Shown: positions 24,830 through 32,867 of the stretch, in pieces
Layout of the letters: every line of letters begins with the position of its first letter
Numbering within the stretch: position 1 is the first letter of the stretch
Assembly (NCBI GenBank): GCA_964506785.1
Contig: CAZDME010000006.1
Coordinates: 1 to 35,111, forward strand
Source: CAZDME01 sp964506785 [NCBI: uncultured bacterium]
GTDB taxonomy: Bacteria; CAZDME01; JAYEMH01
Direction of reading: 5' to 3'
DNA: 35,111 nt
Translations under genes and position numbers: made by a program
The notes under the pieces: generated by a model
What the model saw: only the letters and a program-made list of their open reading frames with translations
Databases searched by the model: none
Told to the model about the DNA's origin: nothing

Positions 24830-25003
24830 CTGTTTCTTTCTCCAAAAAGCGCTTTGGCTCTTAGCTTTTCGCTCATAGCTCTTAGTTTTTTAGCCATAAG
24901 CTACCTGCCCCGTAGCATCCCGAAGGGATTGGTATCGGGGTCAGCCATGAGCCGATTCGAGCCACCTGCCCTGAGCAAAGCCGAAGGGTCAGCCAACAGC
25001 TAT
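24830..25003. repeat. Repeat-rich gap between pheS and pheT
   Basis: Contains the second copy of the exact 32-nt repeat (24854-24885), the second 34-nt REP-like hairpin (24908-24941), and a second hairpin type with CCCT and AGGG arms near 24969-24988. GAGCCA and AGCTA words surround them. No gene is seen, yet the two subunit genes are usually adjacent, so the repeats probably inserted between them. Confidence 0.75.
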
Positions 25004-26020
25004 CTAGAACTGCCTCAAGAATCTTAAATCATTTTCAAAAAACAACCGGATATCATCAATGCCGTATTTGAGCATGGCGATGCGTTCGATGCCCATACCA
25101 AAGGCATAACCGCTCACTTTTTCCGGGTCATATCCAACTGTTTTCAAAACAAATGGGTCAATCATCCCCGAGCCTAAAATTTCCAACCACCCTTTCTTCC
25201 GGCAGACGGGACATCCTTTCCCCTGGCAAATCACACAGCTTATATCTATCTCGGCGCTCGGTTCGGTAAAGGGAAAGAAGCTCGGGCGGAAACGCAATTT
25301 TGTCTTCCTGCCGAAAAAAGATTGGACGAATACTTCCAATACCCCTTTTAAATGGGCAAAGGTAATGCCCTTATCTACCTGGAAAACCTCCATTTGATGA
25401 AACATCGGGGTATGAGAAGCATCGGTGGCGTCCCGGCGGAAACACCTCCCCGCCGAAACAATCCTGACCGGCGGTTTGAATTTTTCCATAACTCTAATCT
25501 GCACCGGAGAGGTCTGAGTCCGGAGGATGGTCTTTTCTGCCAGGTAAAATGAATCCTGGGTATCTCTAACCGGATGATCCGGAGGCGTATTCAAGGCTTC
25601 AAAGTTATAATATTCAGTTTCAATCTCCGGCCCTTCCGCTAAGAAAAAACCCATCTTTAAAAAAATATCGATTATTTCGTTTGAAAGCTGGGTAATCGGA
25701 TGGATTGTGCCCATTTGCGGCCGGCGGCCGGGGAGAGTAATATCCTCTCCTTGGCTTAAATCTATTTTTCTTTCCCGCTTCCGGATTAAATTTAACTTCC
25801 GGCTGAAAGATTCTTCGAGGCTTTCCTTGATGCTATTCGCCATTTTCCCGATTAGCGGACGTTCTTCGGGACTAACATCCTTTAAATTTCTAAGAAGCTG
25901 GGTCAAAGGGCCTTTCCTCCCCAGATATTTAACCCGCAGTTTTTCCAATTCCTCGATACTCGAGGCCTTTTCTAAACCCTCTACCGCTTCTTTTTTTATA
26001 TTCTCTAATTTTTCTTTCAT
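25004..26020 (-). CDS. pheS: Phenylalanine--tRNA ligase alpha subunit
   Basis: Catalytic class II synthetase subunit, 338 residues, full length. The N-terminal coiled coil that binds tRNA-Phe covers about residues 1-85, including KYLGRKGPL. The core has GTIHPITQ, ALNTPPDHPVRDTQDSFYL, TSPVQIRVM and the paired-cysteine segment CVICQGKGCPVC common in this family. It ends with GMGIERIAMLKYGIDDIRLFFENDLRFLRQF, the normal motif 3 and C-terminus. pheT follows after a repeat block. Confidence 0.97.
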   Translation of the reverse strand: MKEKLENIKKEAVEGLEKASSIEELEKLRVKYLGRKGPLTQLLRNLKDVSPEERPLIGKMANSIKESLEESFSRKLNLIRKRERKIDLSQGEDITLPGRRPQMGTIHPITQLSNEIIDIFLKMGFFLAEGPEIETEYYNFEALNTPPDHPVRDTQDSFYLAEKTILRTQTSPVQIRVMEKFKPPVRIVSAGRCFRRDATDASHTPMFHQMEVFQVDKGITFAHLKGVLEVFVQSFFGRKTKLRFRPSFFPFTEPSAEIDISCVICQGKGCPVCRKKGWLEILGSGMIDPFVLKTVGYDPEKVSGYAFGMGIERIAMLKYGIDDIRLFFENDLRFLRQF

Positions 26021-26084
26021 TTTTTTCTTTTGCTATGAGCCATTCGCCATGAGCCAAGAGCCATGAGCCAATTCGAGCCAAGAC
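26021..26084. repeat. GAGCCA word repeats between ktrA and pheS
   Basis: A 64-base gap made almost wholly of GAGCCATTCGCC, ATGAGCCAAGAGCC and AATTCGAGCC words, the same vocabulary as the other repeat gaps. It may separate the potassium and PheRS transcripts, but no terminator is visible. Confidence 0.65.
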
Positions 26085-26774
26085 CTATTTATTCTTCCTC
26101 ATTTCCTGGATACTTTTATTACTGCCGATTATAATCAGAATATCTCCATCTTCGATTATGTCGTCAGCATGGGGCAAAACCTTCATTTCCTCTTTGATAT
26201 CGGTTTCACCTTCTTCGTCAACCGTCGGCACCTTTTTCTTTATGGCAATAATGCTGACCTCTAATTTTCTTCGGATATTAATATCCCGCAGGGTTTTACC
26301 GGCAAATTCTTTGGGAGCAACTACTTCCATTATGCTGTAATCTGGCAGCAGTTCAAACTGGTCCAGGCAATTTGGGGCGCCCAGGTTCCTCGCCAAACGA
26401 ACGCCCATATCCCTTTCCGGAAAGACTACCCGGCTAACGCCTACCTGGCGCAGGACTTTTCCGTGCATCCCGGTTATCGCTTTAGCAATTATTTCCTTAA
26501 CACCGATTTCTTTAAGAAGCATGGTTACCAGAATACTCGCTTCGATATTCTGTCCGATACTGACGATAGCGACATCTACATCTTTTATTCCCACTGAACG
26601 CAGGGCTTTTTCATCGGTGGCATCGAGTTGCACTGCTTGGGTAGCATAATCATTTGCCTCCTGGACCTGTTCTTCGACCATATCGATGGCTAAAACTTCC
26701 GCTCCTTGGCTGCTCAGTGTCCGCGCAACACTGGCGCCAAACCGCCCCAAACCAATTACCGCAAACTGTCTCAT
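26085..26774 (-). CDS. ktrA: Potassium uptake regulatory subunit (RCK, KtrA/TrkA type)
   Basis: A 229-residue cytoplasmic gating subunit. The RCK_N Rossmann motif GLGRFGASVA is at 8-17 with an acidic ID at the end of the second strand, so NAD(H) or ATP/ADP can bind. RCK_C starts near residue 140 (IMEVVAPKEFAGKTLRDINIR). The single RCK pair and length fit KtrA rather than the duplicated TrkA of enterobacteria. It follows the pore gene by 40 bases. The complex takes up K+ for osmotic and pH balance. Confidence 0.92.
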   Translation of the reverse strand: MRQFAVIGLGRFGASVARTLSSQGAEVLAIDMVEEQVQEANDYATQAVQLDATDEKALRSVGIKDVDVAIVSIGQNIEASILVTMLLKEIGVKEIIAKAITGMHGKVLRQVGVSRVVFPERDMGVRLARNLGAPNCLDQFELLPDYSIMEVVAPKEFAGKTLRDINIRRKLEVSIIAIKKKVPTVDEEGETDIKEEMKVLPHADDIIEDGDILIIIGSNKSIQEMRKNK

Positions 26775-26814
26775 TCTAATTACCTCCTTTAATATGACCC
26801 GTTGACACGTTCAA

Positions 26815-28185
26815 TCAGCCAATCATCACTTTTTCTTCAGGATATTTAAAAAGCCTTCTTTCTTCCGGCCGGGTCATGGCTAAGGCTAAGGTTAAAGGCC
26901 CCACCCGTCCGACAAACATGGTAATGATGATAATAACCCGTCCCCAGGCGCTTAGCTCTTTGGTAATCCCGGTGCTCAAGCCCACCGTGCCGAAAGCAGA
27001 GGTAGTTTCATATATTCCTTTGATTAAAAAACCCGGCTGATGGGCAATTTTCCCTTCGGCGATTAGTAAAAGCAAGGTAGCCAGAAAAATCCAGGAAATG
27101 GCTAAGACAAAAATAACCATCGCCCGGCGGATAATTAAGCGGGGTATTGTCCGGTGAAAAATAGAAACATAACTTTTATTCTTCAGCATCGACCACCAAA
27201 TGGCTAAAAAAATTATAAAGGTGCAGGTTTTAATTCCGCCGCCGGTTCCTCCCGGAGAGGCTCCGATAAACATCAAAATCAAAGTAAAAAAATGGCTGGC
27301 CGGCCGCATTTCCGCAACCGGTAAAGTATTAAAACCGGCTGTCCGCGGGGTAACCGCTTGAAAGAAAGAGGCCAGCATTTTTCTACCCAAAGGAAGCCCT
27401 TTTAATGTATTTTCTCCCTCTAAAAAGAAAAAAACTGTAAAAGCCAGCCCGATTAACACCAGTGTCGAAATAAGCGCAATTTTCGTCTGCAGGGAAACCT
27501 TATTTCTAACTGCTTCTTTTTTACCCGGGGTAAAGCGTAATTTTGATAAATCGATAAGGACGAAAAATCCAATCCCTCCCAGGACGATTAAGGTTATCAT
27601 AACTAAATTTGTTAAGACATCCCCTCGAAAAGCGGTTAGGCTGGTTTTAAATAAAGAAAACCCGGCATTGCAAAAACCGGAAACGGCATGAAAAACTGCC
27701 CGATAGGCAGTTTCGCCTAAACTGCCGGATAAAATCTTCCGCCAATGGAAAAATAAGATAGCCGCCCCGGCCCCTTCGAAAATGAGGGTCAAGAAAACGA
27801 TATTTTTAAGTAAATAAAGTATGCCTTTACCTTCGTTATGATTCAGGGCGCTCTGCATAATCATTCTTCCCTTAATGGTTATTTTCCTGCCGAAAAGAAC
27901 GGCAAATAGCGACGAGAAAGTCATTATACCCAATCCCCCTATTTGGACGAGGGAAAGAATCACCAGCTGGCCGAAACGGGTAAAATAACTGCCGGTATCG
28001 ACGACAATTAATCCGGTCACGCAGGTTGCCGAGGTAGCCGTAAAAAAGGCATTTATTAAAGAAATCCCCTCTTTAGTTGCCCAGGGCAGTTGAAGCAGAA
28101 TTGTTCCGGCAAAAATAGCCGCTAAAAAACTTAAGATAATGATTTGCGGCGGATTAAGCTTCTGCAAAATCCCCTTCTTATACAT
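26815..28185 (-). CDS. ktrB: Potassium uptake pore subunit (KtrB/TrkH family)
   Basis: Integral membrane cation channel-transporter of 456 residues with eight transmembrane helices arranged as four M1-P-M2 repeats. Four pore-loop signatures are visible: SATCVTGLIVVDTG, AVSGFCNAGFSL, SPGGTGGGIKT and TSAFGTVGLSTG. The glycine at each filter position is kept. Length matches KtrB more than the longer TrkH. It follows rplT after 80 bases and works with the RCK subunit downstream. Confidence 0.94.
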   Translation of the reverse strand: MYKKGILQKLNPPQIIILSFLAAIFAGTILLQLPWATKEGISLINAFFTATSATCVTGLIVVDTGSYFTRFGQLVILSLVQIGGLGIMTFSSLFAVLFGRKITIKGRMIMQSALNHNEGKGILYLLKNIVFLTLIFEGAGAAILFFHWRKILSGSLGETAYRAVFHAVSGFCNAGFSLFKTSLTAFRGDVLTNLVMITLIVLGGIGFFVLIDLSKLRFTPGKKEAVRNKVSLQTKIALISTLVLIGLAFTVFFFLEGENTLKGLPLGRKMLASFFQAVTPRTAGFNTLPVAEMRPASHFFTLILMFIGASPGGTGGGIKTCTFIIFLAIWWSMLKNKSYVSIFHRTIPRLIIRRAMVIFVLAISWIFLATLLLLIAEGKIAHQPGFLIKGIYETTSAFGTVGLSTGITKELSAWGRVIIIITMFVGRVGPLTLALAMTRPEERRLFKYPEEKVMIG

Positions 28186-28265
28186 TTTACCCGAACTCCC
28201 AATTTTTAAACCGCTGGACAGCTAATGAAGCCGCGGTCTATTAACCTGCAGCAGGATGTAACTGG

Positions 28266-28634
28266 CTAGGCTTTAGCCTTAGATTTACCTTTACCCTGGA
28301 CGGCTTTGACTAAATACGTAAAGGTTTTGGCGTCTGTGGCCGCAATTTCGGCCAGCATCTTTCTGTTGAGTTCGATTTTTGCCTTTTTTAATCCGGCTAA
28401 AAACTGGCTGTAGGAAAGCTGATGGTTTTCGCAGGCGGCATTAATCCTCACCGTCCAGAGCCGGCGCATATTTCTTTTTTTCGTCCGGCGGTCCCGGCTG
28501 GCATACATCAAACCTTTGTTAACTGTTTCATGCGCGGTTTTATAAAGGCGGTGTTTGCCTCCCCAGTATCCCTTGGCCATTTTCAGTATTTTTTTTCGCC
28601 GCTTCCTTGAAGCAGGCCCTTTTCTTGCTCGCAT
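28266..28634 (-). CDS. rplT: 50S ribosomal protein L20
   Basis: Ribosomal protein of 122 residues that binds 23S rRNA and is needed early in 50S assembly. The start MRARKG and the segments [32 protein letters not shown] and NRKMLAEIA are universal. In other bacteria L20 also represses its own operon. It is preceded here by a hairpin with a T-run that could limit readthrough from rpmI. Confidence 0.98.
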   Translation of the reverse strand: MRARKGPASRKRRKKILKMAKGYWGGKHRLYKTAHETVNKGLMYASRDRRTKKRNMRRLWTVRINAACENHQLSYSQFLAGLKKAKIELNRKMLAEIAATDAKTFTYLVKAVQGKGKSKAKA

Positions 28635-28658
28635 TTTTCTTTTTCCTCTCTAAGAAAT

Positions 28659-28680
28659 AAAAAAACAGGGTTTTCCCCGT
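28659..28680 (-). terminator. Intrinsic terminator-like hairpin between rpmI and rplT
   Basis: On the minus strand ACGGGG-AAAA-CCCTGT forms a six-pair stem (one G-U) and is followed by seven T. It looks like a complete intrinsic terminator inside an operon, so it may set the L35:L20 ratio or be bypassed by regulation. Confidence 0.7.
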
Positions 28681-28684
28681 CTCG

Positions 28685-28882
28685 CTATTTATATGGTAAA
28701 AGTTTCATCAGCGTCTTAGTCTCAGTCTTTGTGACTAAGGTTGACTTTCTCAAAGCTCTCTTCCGTTTCCTTCTTTTACCGGTCAAGAGATGGCTTTTAA
28801 ATCCTTTGTTTCTTCTTATTTTCCCTTTTTTGGTCTTTCGAAACCGCTTGGCGGCTCCGCGATGAGTCTTAAGCTTAGGCAT
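28685..28882 (-). CDS. rpmI: 50S ribosomal protein L35
   Basis: A 65-residue, very basic ribosomal protein. The start [17 protein letters not shown] and the [16 protein letters not shown] centre are diagnostic. An in-frame ATG four codons earlier exists, but I chose this ATG because GGAG lies six bases before it and the length matches the family. It overlaps the end of infC by eight bases. Confidence 0.97.
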   Translation of the reverse strand: MPKLKTHRGAAKRFRKTKKGKIRRNKGFKSHLLTGKRRKRKRALRKSTLVTKTETKTLMKLLPYK

Positions 28883-29408
28883 TTTCCTCTCCATGTTTAG
28901 AAACTTTGGGCCGCAGAATTATTATTGTGCTTCTCCCTTCTTGTCTCGGGCCGAATTCTACCACTGCTAACTTATCTGTTTCCTCAATCACTTTTTGCAT
29001 CAAAGCATCACCGATGTCTTTGTGAGACATTTCCCTGCCTCGGTACATCAGGGTGATTTTCACCTTGTGCCCCTCAAGCAGAAATTCCTCGATATGATTA
29101 AGTTTGATAGTGTAATCATGGGGATCGATTTTGGGGCGTATTTTTATCTCTTTGGTCTCCATAATCTTTTGTTTTTTCTTTACTTCTTTGGCCCGCTTAG
29201 CCTGCTGATAACGGTATTTTCCGTAATCAATAATCCGGCAGACCGGAGGTTTGGCTGTCGGGGCCACTTCGACTAAATCTAAATTTGCCTCCTCGGCCAA
29301 TCTCAGCGCCTCTTTAATCGCCACTACCCCCATCTGGTCCCCATTTTGATTGACTAATCTAACCTCTCCGACTCGAATCTCGCTATTGATTCTTGGTTCT
29401 TGTGAAAT
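28875..29408 (-). CDS. infC: Translation initiation factor IF-3 (probable AUU start)
   Basis: IF-3 checks start-codon pairing on the 30S subunit. The N-terminal domain reads [23 protein letters not shown], the linker is lysine-rich, and the C-terminal domain has [41 protein letters not shown]. The upstream site is a perfect AGGAGGTGA (29415-29423). A TTG at 29414 is only three bases from AGGAGG, too close. The ATT at 29408 is nine bases away and gives an I-S-Q-E start like Bacillus IF-3. AUU starts are a known feedback device for this gene. 177 residues follow. Confidence 0.95.
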   Translation of the reverse strand: MSQEPRINSEIRVGEVRLVNQNGDQMGVVAIKEALRLAEEANLDLVEVAPTAKPPVCRIIDYGKYRYQQAKRAKEVKKKQKIMETKEIKIRPKIDPHDYTIKLNHIEEFLLEGHKVKITLMYRGREMSHKDIGDALMQKVIEETDKLAVVEFGPRQEGRSTIIILRPKVSKHGEENA

Positions 29409-29414
29409 TGTCAA

Positions 29415-29423
29415 TCACCTCCT
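29415..29423 (-). promoter_or_regulatory. Perfect Shine-Dalgarno site of infC
   Basis: AGGAGGTGA matches the complement of the 16S rRNA 3' end at all nine bases. Its spacing decides for the ATT start (9 bases from AGGAGG) over the TTG (3 bases). Confidence 0.8.
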
Positions 29424-29428
29424 TTATT

Positions 29429-29449
29429 TCTGCCTGTCCTGACGGCAGA
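29429..29449. repeat. REP-like hairpin between thrS and infC
   Basis: TCTGCC (29429-29434) and GGCAGA (29444-29449) flank a nine-base loop in a 67-base gap. It resembles the GC-rich hairpin at 8605. It may be a dispersed repeat or part of the infC leader. Confidence 0.5.
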
Positions 29450-29475
29450 TGTATAAACCCCTTTTTAAAAACTGG

Positions 29476-31191
29476 TCATTCCCTCCGCTTTTGTTCAATC
29501 TCCTTCTCTAAATTCTTAATTAACTTATCTGCCTTTTGACTGCCTAAATCTCCCTTCCCTCTTTTCCTTACCGCTACTGTCTTAGCCGCCTCTTCCCTCC
29601 GGCCAATAACCAAAAGGTATGGCGCCTTTTCCATTTCTCCTTCTCTGATTTTATACCCTATTTTTTCATTGCGCCAATCTTCCTCTATTCGAAACCCCTT
29701 ATTTCTTAAGTCTTTGGCTAACCCTTTGGCGTAAGAAATCTGGTTTTCGGTAACCGTCAAGAGTTTAATCTGCACCGGAGCAATCCATAAGGGAAAAGCC
29801 CCGCCGAAATGCTCGATTAACACCCCCAGGAATCTCTCGATTGTGCCTAAAATGACCCGGTGAATCATAACCGGACGGTGTTTTTTTCCGTCTTCTCCGA
29901 TATAGGCGACATCGAACCGTTCCGGGATGGTGAAATCCACCTGGATAGTTGCTCCCTGCCAGGTGCGTCCCAGAGAATCCTTTAATTTAACGTCGATTTT
30001 CGGCCCATAAAAAGCCCCTTCGCCTTCGTTTATTTGATAGGCCGTTTTTCGTTCGCTCAAAACCTCTTTCAAAGACCGGGTAGCCATATCCCAGTCCTCT
30101 TGTTTTCCGATAAAATCCTCCGGCCGGGTGCTTACCTCCATTTCCCATTGGAAACCAAAGAGTTTAAGGACATCCTCGACAAAATCCAGCACCTTATCGA
30201 CTTCTTCTTTAAACTGCCCCGGCGAACAAAAAATATGGGCGTCATCCTGCGTAAAACCTCTCACCCGCATCAATCCATGGAGCACCCCGGATTTTTCGTA
30301 GCGGTACACCGTGCCTAATTCGAAGAAACGGATTGGGAGTTCCCGATAACTATGCCGGTGGGCTTTATAAATCAGGATATGCCCGGGGCAATTCATTGGT
30401 TTAACCGCATATTCCTGTTTTTCCGCTTCGATAAAATACATCAGGTCCCGGTAATGCTCGTAGTGCCCGGACATTTTCCAGATATCCGATTTTAAAATAT
30501 GCGGGGTAGAGACCAATTGATAACCCCGCTTCAGGTGTTCTTTGATAATAAAATCCTCCAGGATATTACGTAAAATTGCCCCTTTGGGGTGATAAAAAAC
30601 CAACCCGGCGCCGGCTTCTTCATGGAAGCTGAATAGGTCCAGGGCTGGCCCCAGCTTTCGGTGGTCCCTTTTCCTGGCTTCATCAAGGTTCTCAAGGTAT
30701 TTCTCTAATTCTTTCTGGGTCGGGAAAGCGGTGCCGTAGATACGCTGAAGCATCGTATTGGTTTCTTTCCCCCGCCAGTAAGCCCCGGCGGCATTTATAA
30801 GTTTAACCGCTTTTACCTCTCCGGTTTTTCCTAAATGCGGCCCCTTGCATAAATCGGTAAAGTTTCCGTGGCGGTAGATACTTACGGAATCATCCGGGAT
30901 TTCCTTAAGCAGTTCCAGTTTATATGGTTCTTTAAGCTGGCTGAAAATTTCTACGGCTTCTTTTTTCGAAACTTTAGATTGGAAAAAGGGCTGGTCGGCT
31001 TCGATAATCTCCTTCATTTTAGCTTCGATTTTCGCTAAATCATCCGGAGTAAAAGGGCGGGAATAATCAAAGTCATAATAGAACCCGTCGGCAATCGCCG
31101 GGCCGATGCCCAACTTTACCTCCGGGTATAATTCTTTAACGGCTGAGGCTAATATATGAGCGGCGCTATGCCGCAGGGATTTTAAGTCCAA
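29476..31191 (-). CDS. thrS: Threonine--tRNA ligase, lacking the TGS domain
   Basis: Class II synthetase of 571 residues, about 70 shorter than the usual 640. It begins directly at the editing domain: HxxxH at H8/H12 (RHSAAHILA) and C115xxxH119 (LCKGPHL), both intact. The catalytic core has the zinc ligand Cys268 in MNCPGH, motif 2 FRYEKSGVLHGLMRVRGFTQDDAHIF-like residues and the C-terminal anticodon domain from about 470. The N-terminal TGS domain is absent: an in-frame TAG lies five codons upstream, so the start cannot be moved out. The start codon is TTG with a weak purine-rich ribosome site. Confidence 0.96.
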   Translation of the reverse strand: MDLKSLRHSAAHILASAVKELYPEVKLGIGPAIADGFYYDFDYSRPFTPDDLAKIEAKMKEIIEADQPFFQSKVSKKEAVEIFSQLKEPYKLELLKEIPDDSVSIYRHGNFTDLCKGPHLGKTGEVKAVKLINAAGAYWRGKETNTMLQRIYGTAFPTQKELEKYLENLDEARKRDHRKLGPALDLFSFHEEAGAGLVFYHPKGAILRNILEDFIIKEHLKRGYQLVSTPHILKSDIWKMSGHYEHYRDLMYFIEAEKQEYAVKPMNCPGHILIYKAHRHSYRELPIRFFELGTVYRYEKSGVLHGLMRVRGFTQDDAHIFCSPGQFKEEVDKVLDFVEDVLKLFGFQWEMEVSTRPEDFIGKQEDWDMATRSLKEVLSERKTAYQINEGEGAFYGPKIDVKLKDSLGRTWQGATIQVDFTIPERFDVAYIGEDGKKHRPVMIHRVILGTIERFLGVLIEHFGGAFPLWIAPVQIKLLTVTENQISYAKGLAKDLRNKGFRIEEDWRNEKIGYKIREGEMEKAPYLLVIGRREEAAKTVAVRKRGKGDLGSQKADKLIKNLEKEIEQKRRE

Positions 31192-31213
31192 TCTTTTCTC
31201 TTTCTACAAACAG

Positions 31214-31234
31214 AAAAAAAGGGCTAAGCCCTTT
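31214..31234 (-). terminator. Leader hairpin with T-run before thrS (candidate attenuator)
   Basis: On the minus strand AAAGGGC-TTA-GCCCTTT is a perfect seven-pair hairpin whose 3' arm continues into further T (seven A on the plus strand at 31214-31220). It lies only about 11-30 bases after the predicted transcript start and 23 bases before the TTG start of thrS. This placement suggests controlled early termination. Confidence 0.7.
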
Positions 31235-31251
31235 CTACCGGCATTTAGCCT

Positions 31252-31280
31252 ATATTAGTACACTATATATAGGAAGTCAA
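31252..31280 (-). promoter_or_regulatory. Sigma-70-type promoter of the thrS-infC-rpmI-rplT operon
   Basis: On the minus strand TTGACT (31275-31280) and TAATAT (31252-31257) are 17 bases apart, close to consensus. Transcription should begin near 31245, giving a leader of about 54 bases. Confidence 0.75.
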
Positions 31281-31409
31281 GCAAATTTTACCCCCACCAC
31301 GAGCCACGAGCTATTTCCCCCGTAGCATCCCGAAGGGATTGGTATCGGGGTGAGCCAATTCGAGCCAAGAGCCATCAGCCAGCAGCCAGTACCCAGGAAC
31401 CAACAGCCA
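31281..31409. repeat. Repeat-rich gap between the exosortase locus and thrS promoter
   Basis: Holds the third copy of the 34-nt REP-like hairpin (31318-31351), flanked by GAGCCACGAGC, AATTCGAGCC and CAGCCAGCAGCCAG words. No gene is seen. The repeats mark the boundary between the exosortase locus and the translation operon. Confidence 0.75.
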
Positions 31410-32060
31410 TCATCCATCACCCACCCCCAGGTATTTAAAGAGTAGTGCCGCAAAATTCGTTAATCGCTCTTCCAGGTTATGTTGATTTTCTCCGTAAATT
31501 TCCCGGGTGGAAATTCTAATCAAAGCCGTATCGGTCCCTTTAAAAGGCTTCCGCCTTATCTGGTTCCAGGTCATCTGGAGCTGTTGCGCGTAGAAATTGG
31601 TAAATAGCTTTTCACCGGCTTTATACCAATAAAGGATAACCTCCTCCGGCCTTTTTTCTTTCCCCGGTAAAATCACTAATTTATTGGTAGGATAAATTTT
31701 ATTGCCTATTTTTAAATTGAACACCTCTTTATGCGCCGCTACTCCCCCGCCGGTCAGGCAAACCTCCGGCGGATGAATTGCCTTGCGGTTACGCGAAGAA
31801 AAAACGCCTGAAAAATAGACAATTTCACCTTCAGGGTTGCTGTATTTCCGGATAACCACAAAAGGGCTTTCCAAAATCTCCAGGGTCCGCCTGGAAACCG
31901 GGATTTCCTCTCCCACCCATTCCCCCAGCTTCGTCGGGAAGTCAAATGATTCCTCTTTAACCAATAATTTCCTTTGGCTTGCTTCAAGAAAGAAAATTAT
32001 CCCGGCGCATAACGTCAAGACACCCATAACCGTAAAAAATCGTTTATTTTCTCCCGGCAC
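31410..32060 (-). CDS. EpsI-type exosortase-associated protein
   Basis: A 216-residue protein anchored by one N-terminal helix (about 8-25), facing outside the inner membrane. The motif HPPEVCLTGGG (near 95-105) and the WYKAGEKLFTNFYAQQLQMTWNQI region are hallmarks of the EpsI domain. That domain is found either fused to the C-terminus of exosortase or as a neighbouring gene. Here it is separate, with a GTG start and a 17-base overlap with the exosortase. Its role is linked to exopolysaccharide and PEP-CTERM systems but is not known in detail. Confidence 0.88.
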   Translation of the reverse strand: MPGENKRFFTVMGVLTLCAGIIFFLEASQRKLLVKEESFDFPTKLGEWVGEEIPVSRRTLEILESPFVVIRKYSNPEGEIVYFSGVFSSRNRKAIHPPEVCLTGGGVAAHKEVFNLKIGNKIYPTNKLVILPGKEKRPEEVILYWYKAGEKLFTNFYAQQLQMTWNQIRRKPFKGTDTALIRISTREIYGENQHNLEERLTNFAALLFKYLGVGDG

Positions 32061-32856
32061 TCAACAGTCTCCCTATGCTTAAAAGAAATATGAAAGCGAC
32101 GATAAAAACCAAAACACCGGATATATCATGGAATGCGCCTAAGGCCGCCTCTTCGCCGTATATCTCGGCCACGGCGCACATACTGCTGATTCGAAAGATA
32201 TTGGCAATGAGGGCAATCGGGATAGAAGACAAAAAAATTAAAAATTTTCGAATCCGTGTCGTTTTGATAAAATAAGCAAAAAGCGCCCCCAGGGCAAGAA
32301 GAGCAATCAAAGAACGCAGTCCGCTGCAGGGGTCTCCGACGGTCAAACTCGACCGGGACATAAAAATAGTGCTGCCGCGCTCCACGGCCATAAATCCTAT
32401 TTTTTTTATCAGCCAGACCGAACTTCCCGCCGCTAAAAGTTTTAGTTTCAAGCTCATATTGGAAATAACTACCAGCGGCAGGGGAATCATAAAGAAAAGA
32501 AAGAAAATCGGGAAAAGAATCACCCTGGTAATTTCCTTTCCCCAGAGATAAAGAGATATTCCCAGAACGGCCAGGATAAATGAAAAACCGGAAACAAAGC
32601 CGATTTGCAGCCAGCGGCTGGCCAGGTGAATTAATAAAGCGGCGATAAAAAGCGGCAGCCCCGGCGGGAAAGAGGAAGGTTTTCCTTCTTTAATTTCATC
32701 CCTCTTGACAAAAATTAAATAAGCCGAGATTAATGGGATTAAAAAACCGTGGGAATAATATGAATCGGCTGTCGTCCAGCGCTGATACATCCAGATAAAG
32801 GCTGGATAATAAGCAACGGAAAGAATTCCCAGGAGAGAAAGAATCTTGATTATCAT
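32044..32856 (-). CDS. Exosortase (PEP-CTERM transpeptidase)
   Basis: Multi-pass membrane protein of 270 residues with about eight helices. It should cleave the C-terminal PEP-CTERM signal of exported proteins. The catalytic triad is present: Cys177 in DPCSGLRS, Arg222 in NIFRIS and His243 in FHDISG. The subtype cannot be named; the separate EpsI gene argues against the fused XrtA form. The PEP-CTERM protein at the window edge is a natural substrate. It precedes the EpsI gene with overlapping frames and follows the TPR lipoprotein by 11 bases. Confidence 0.93.
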   Translation of the reverse strand: MIIKILSLLGILSVAYYPAFIWMYQRWTTADSYYSHGFLIPLISAYLIFVKRDEIKEGKPSSFPPGLPLFIAALLIHLASRWLQIGFVSGFSFILAVLGISLYLWGKEITRVILFPIFFLFFMIPLPLVVISNMSLKLKLLAAGSSVWLIKKIGFMAVERGSTIFMSRSSLTVGDPCSGLRSLIALLALGALFAYFIKTTRIRKFLIFLSSIPIALIANIFRISSMCAVAEIYGEEAALGAFHDISGVLVFIVAFIFLLSIGRLLSAGRK

Positions 32857-32867
32857 AAATATTATCT

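Noticed and set aside
31192-31251. T-box riboswitch before thrS
   Set aside because: The leader is only about 54 bases and lacks a specifier loop and the conserved T-box sequence.
31192-31409. Missing TGS domain due to frameshift
   Set aside because: The upstream DNA is promoter, hairpin and repeats, not a coding frame with TGS-like sequence.
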